Shown here: positions 5,169-5,207 of the stretch, piece after piece
Numbering within the stretch: position 1 is the stretch's first letter
Layout: each line of letters opens with the position of its first letter
Source: Clostridia bacterium
GTDB lineage: Bacteria > Bacillota > Clostridia > Oscillospirales > CAG-272
Assembly (NCBI GenBank): GCA_017453085.1
Contig: JAFTKV010000094.1
Location: forward strand, 1 to 5,207
Reading direction: 5' to 3'
DNA length: 5,207 nucleotides
The notes under the pieces: generated by a model
Seen by the model: the letters and a program-made list of their open reading frames with translations, nothing else
Databases searched by the model: none
Told to the model about the DNA's origin: nothing
Translations under genes and position numbers: made by a program

Positions 5169-5197
5169 TAGTAGATAGAATAATGGAGGTGAGTCCA

Positions 5198-5207
5198 ATG
5201 GGCAAAC
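5198..5207 (+). CDS. Start of a rightward gene, cut by the window edge
   Basis: Only ATG GGC AAA C (Met-Gly-Lys) lies in the window, so the product cannot be identified. The start is credible because GGAGGTGA (5185-5192), a near-perfect Shine-Dalgarno, lies 5 bases upstream. It reads away from the packaging operon and may depend on read-through of the terminator at 5035-5085 or on a promoter of its own near 5160. In phage context a regulator, an integration gene or a flanking host gene are all possible. Confidence 0.6.

Larger units (their letters stand above)
4742..5197. other. AT-rich divergent control region without a convincing protein gene
   Basis: This 456-base stretch separates the leftward packaging operon from a rightward gene. 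It carries the terS promoter, a LexA-like box, a strong rightward promoter, a terminated small RNA, and several short repeats. Two GTTTTTTC tracts (4862-4869 and 4875-4882) lie 13 bases apart, and together with an A/T-rich stretch before 4953 they could bend DNA or serve as an UP element. A phage cos site could also lie here, next to terS, but I see no sequence that identifies one. Open frames in the region lack credible ribosome-binding sites. Confidence 0.7.

Noticed and set aside
5043..5171. Plus-strand open frame from GTG 5043 to TAG 5169-5171 with a protein-like ending (KQIVNTAKAVKDFVALICYM)
   Set aside because: There is no ribosome-binding site before either in-frame GTG (5043, 5088), and the frame runs straight through the intrinsic terminator. 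It could be a remnant of an older gene but cannot be supported.
4742..5197. Packaging (cos or pac) site or attP
   Set aside because: The location next to terS would fit, but no diagnostic motif, tRNA fragment or duplicated core is visible, so no site is called.
4975..5205. Minus-strand 76-codon frame across the small RNA and terminator
   Set aside because: It is antisense to a well-defined promoter, terminator and ribosome-binding site, and no ribosome-binding site supports it.
1..5207. CRISPR array, tRNA, rRNA or insertion sequence
   Set aside because: No regularly spaced repeats, cloverleaf-forming sequence, rRNA segments or transposase with terminal inverted repeats were seen.

Overview
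The window looks like the head and DNA-packaging end of a tailed-phage genome, most likely a prophage or phage of a Gram-positive (Bacillota, probably clostridial gut) host. Three things point this way: purine-rich Shine-Dalgarno sequences of the AAGGAG/GGAGG type, near-consensus sigma-A-like promoters, and a Bacillus-type LexA/DinR box. The packaging and head proteins also look like those of clostridial phages. The coding part is GC-rich with long antisense open frames, while the right-hand 450 bases are clearly AT-richer. The host assignment is inference from style, not from a database search.

Positions 1-4741 hold one compact operon read leftward (minus strand). In transcription order it encodes: small terminase (4741-4364), large terminase (4380-3046), a 48-residue single-membrane-segment protein with a GTG start (2994-2848), portal (2795-1242), a 120-residue charged helical protein in the scaffold position (1249-887), and the HK97-fold major coat protein (846-22). 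The genes overlap or sit tens of bases apart, and TerS/TerL and portal/120-aa overlap in a way that suggests translational coupling. Together they make the procapsid shell, its portal vertex and the motor that fills it. No prohead protease gene lies between portal and coat, and the coat protein begins without a long cleavable N-terminal domain. Both facts fit a P22-like head assembled on a separate scaffold.

Positions 4742-5197 contain no convincing gene but are dense with control signals. The leftward late operon has an extended -10 promoter just upstream of terS (4800-4808). A GAAC-N4-GTTC dyad at 4849-4862 matches the Gram-positive LexA consensus at 13 of 14 positions on the minus strand. 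A nearly perfect promoter (TTGACA-17-TATACT, 4953-4981) fires rightward into a roughly 100-nt structured RNA that ends at a strong intrinsic terminator (5035-5085). In that RNA the segment 5003-5012 can pair either with a nearby copy or with a distant copy of a 12-nt repeat; the distant copy sits inside the terminator loop. This gives two mutually exclusive folds, one of them a pseudoknot with the terminator. Beyond the terminator are short direct and inverted repeats, a second possible promoter, and the first ten bases of a rightward gene with a strong GGAGGTGA ribosome-binding site at 5185-5192.

The most noteworthy elements are the switch-like terminated RNA, the LexA box between the divergent transcription units, and the small membrane protein between terL and portal, which is easily missed because it starts with GTG.
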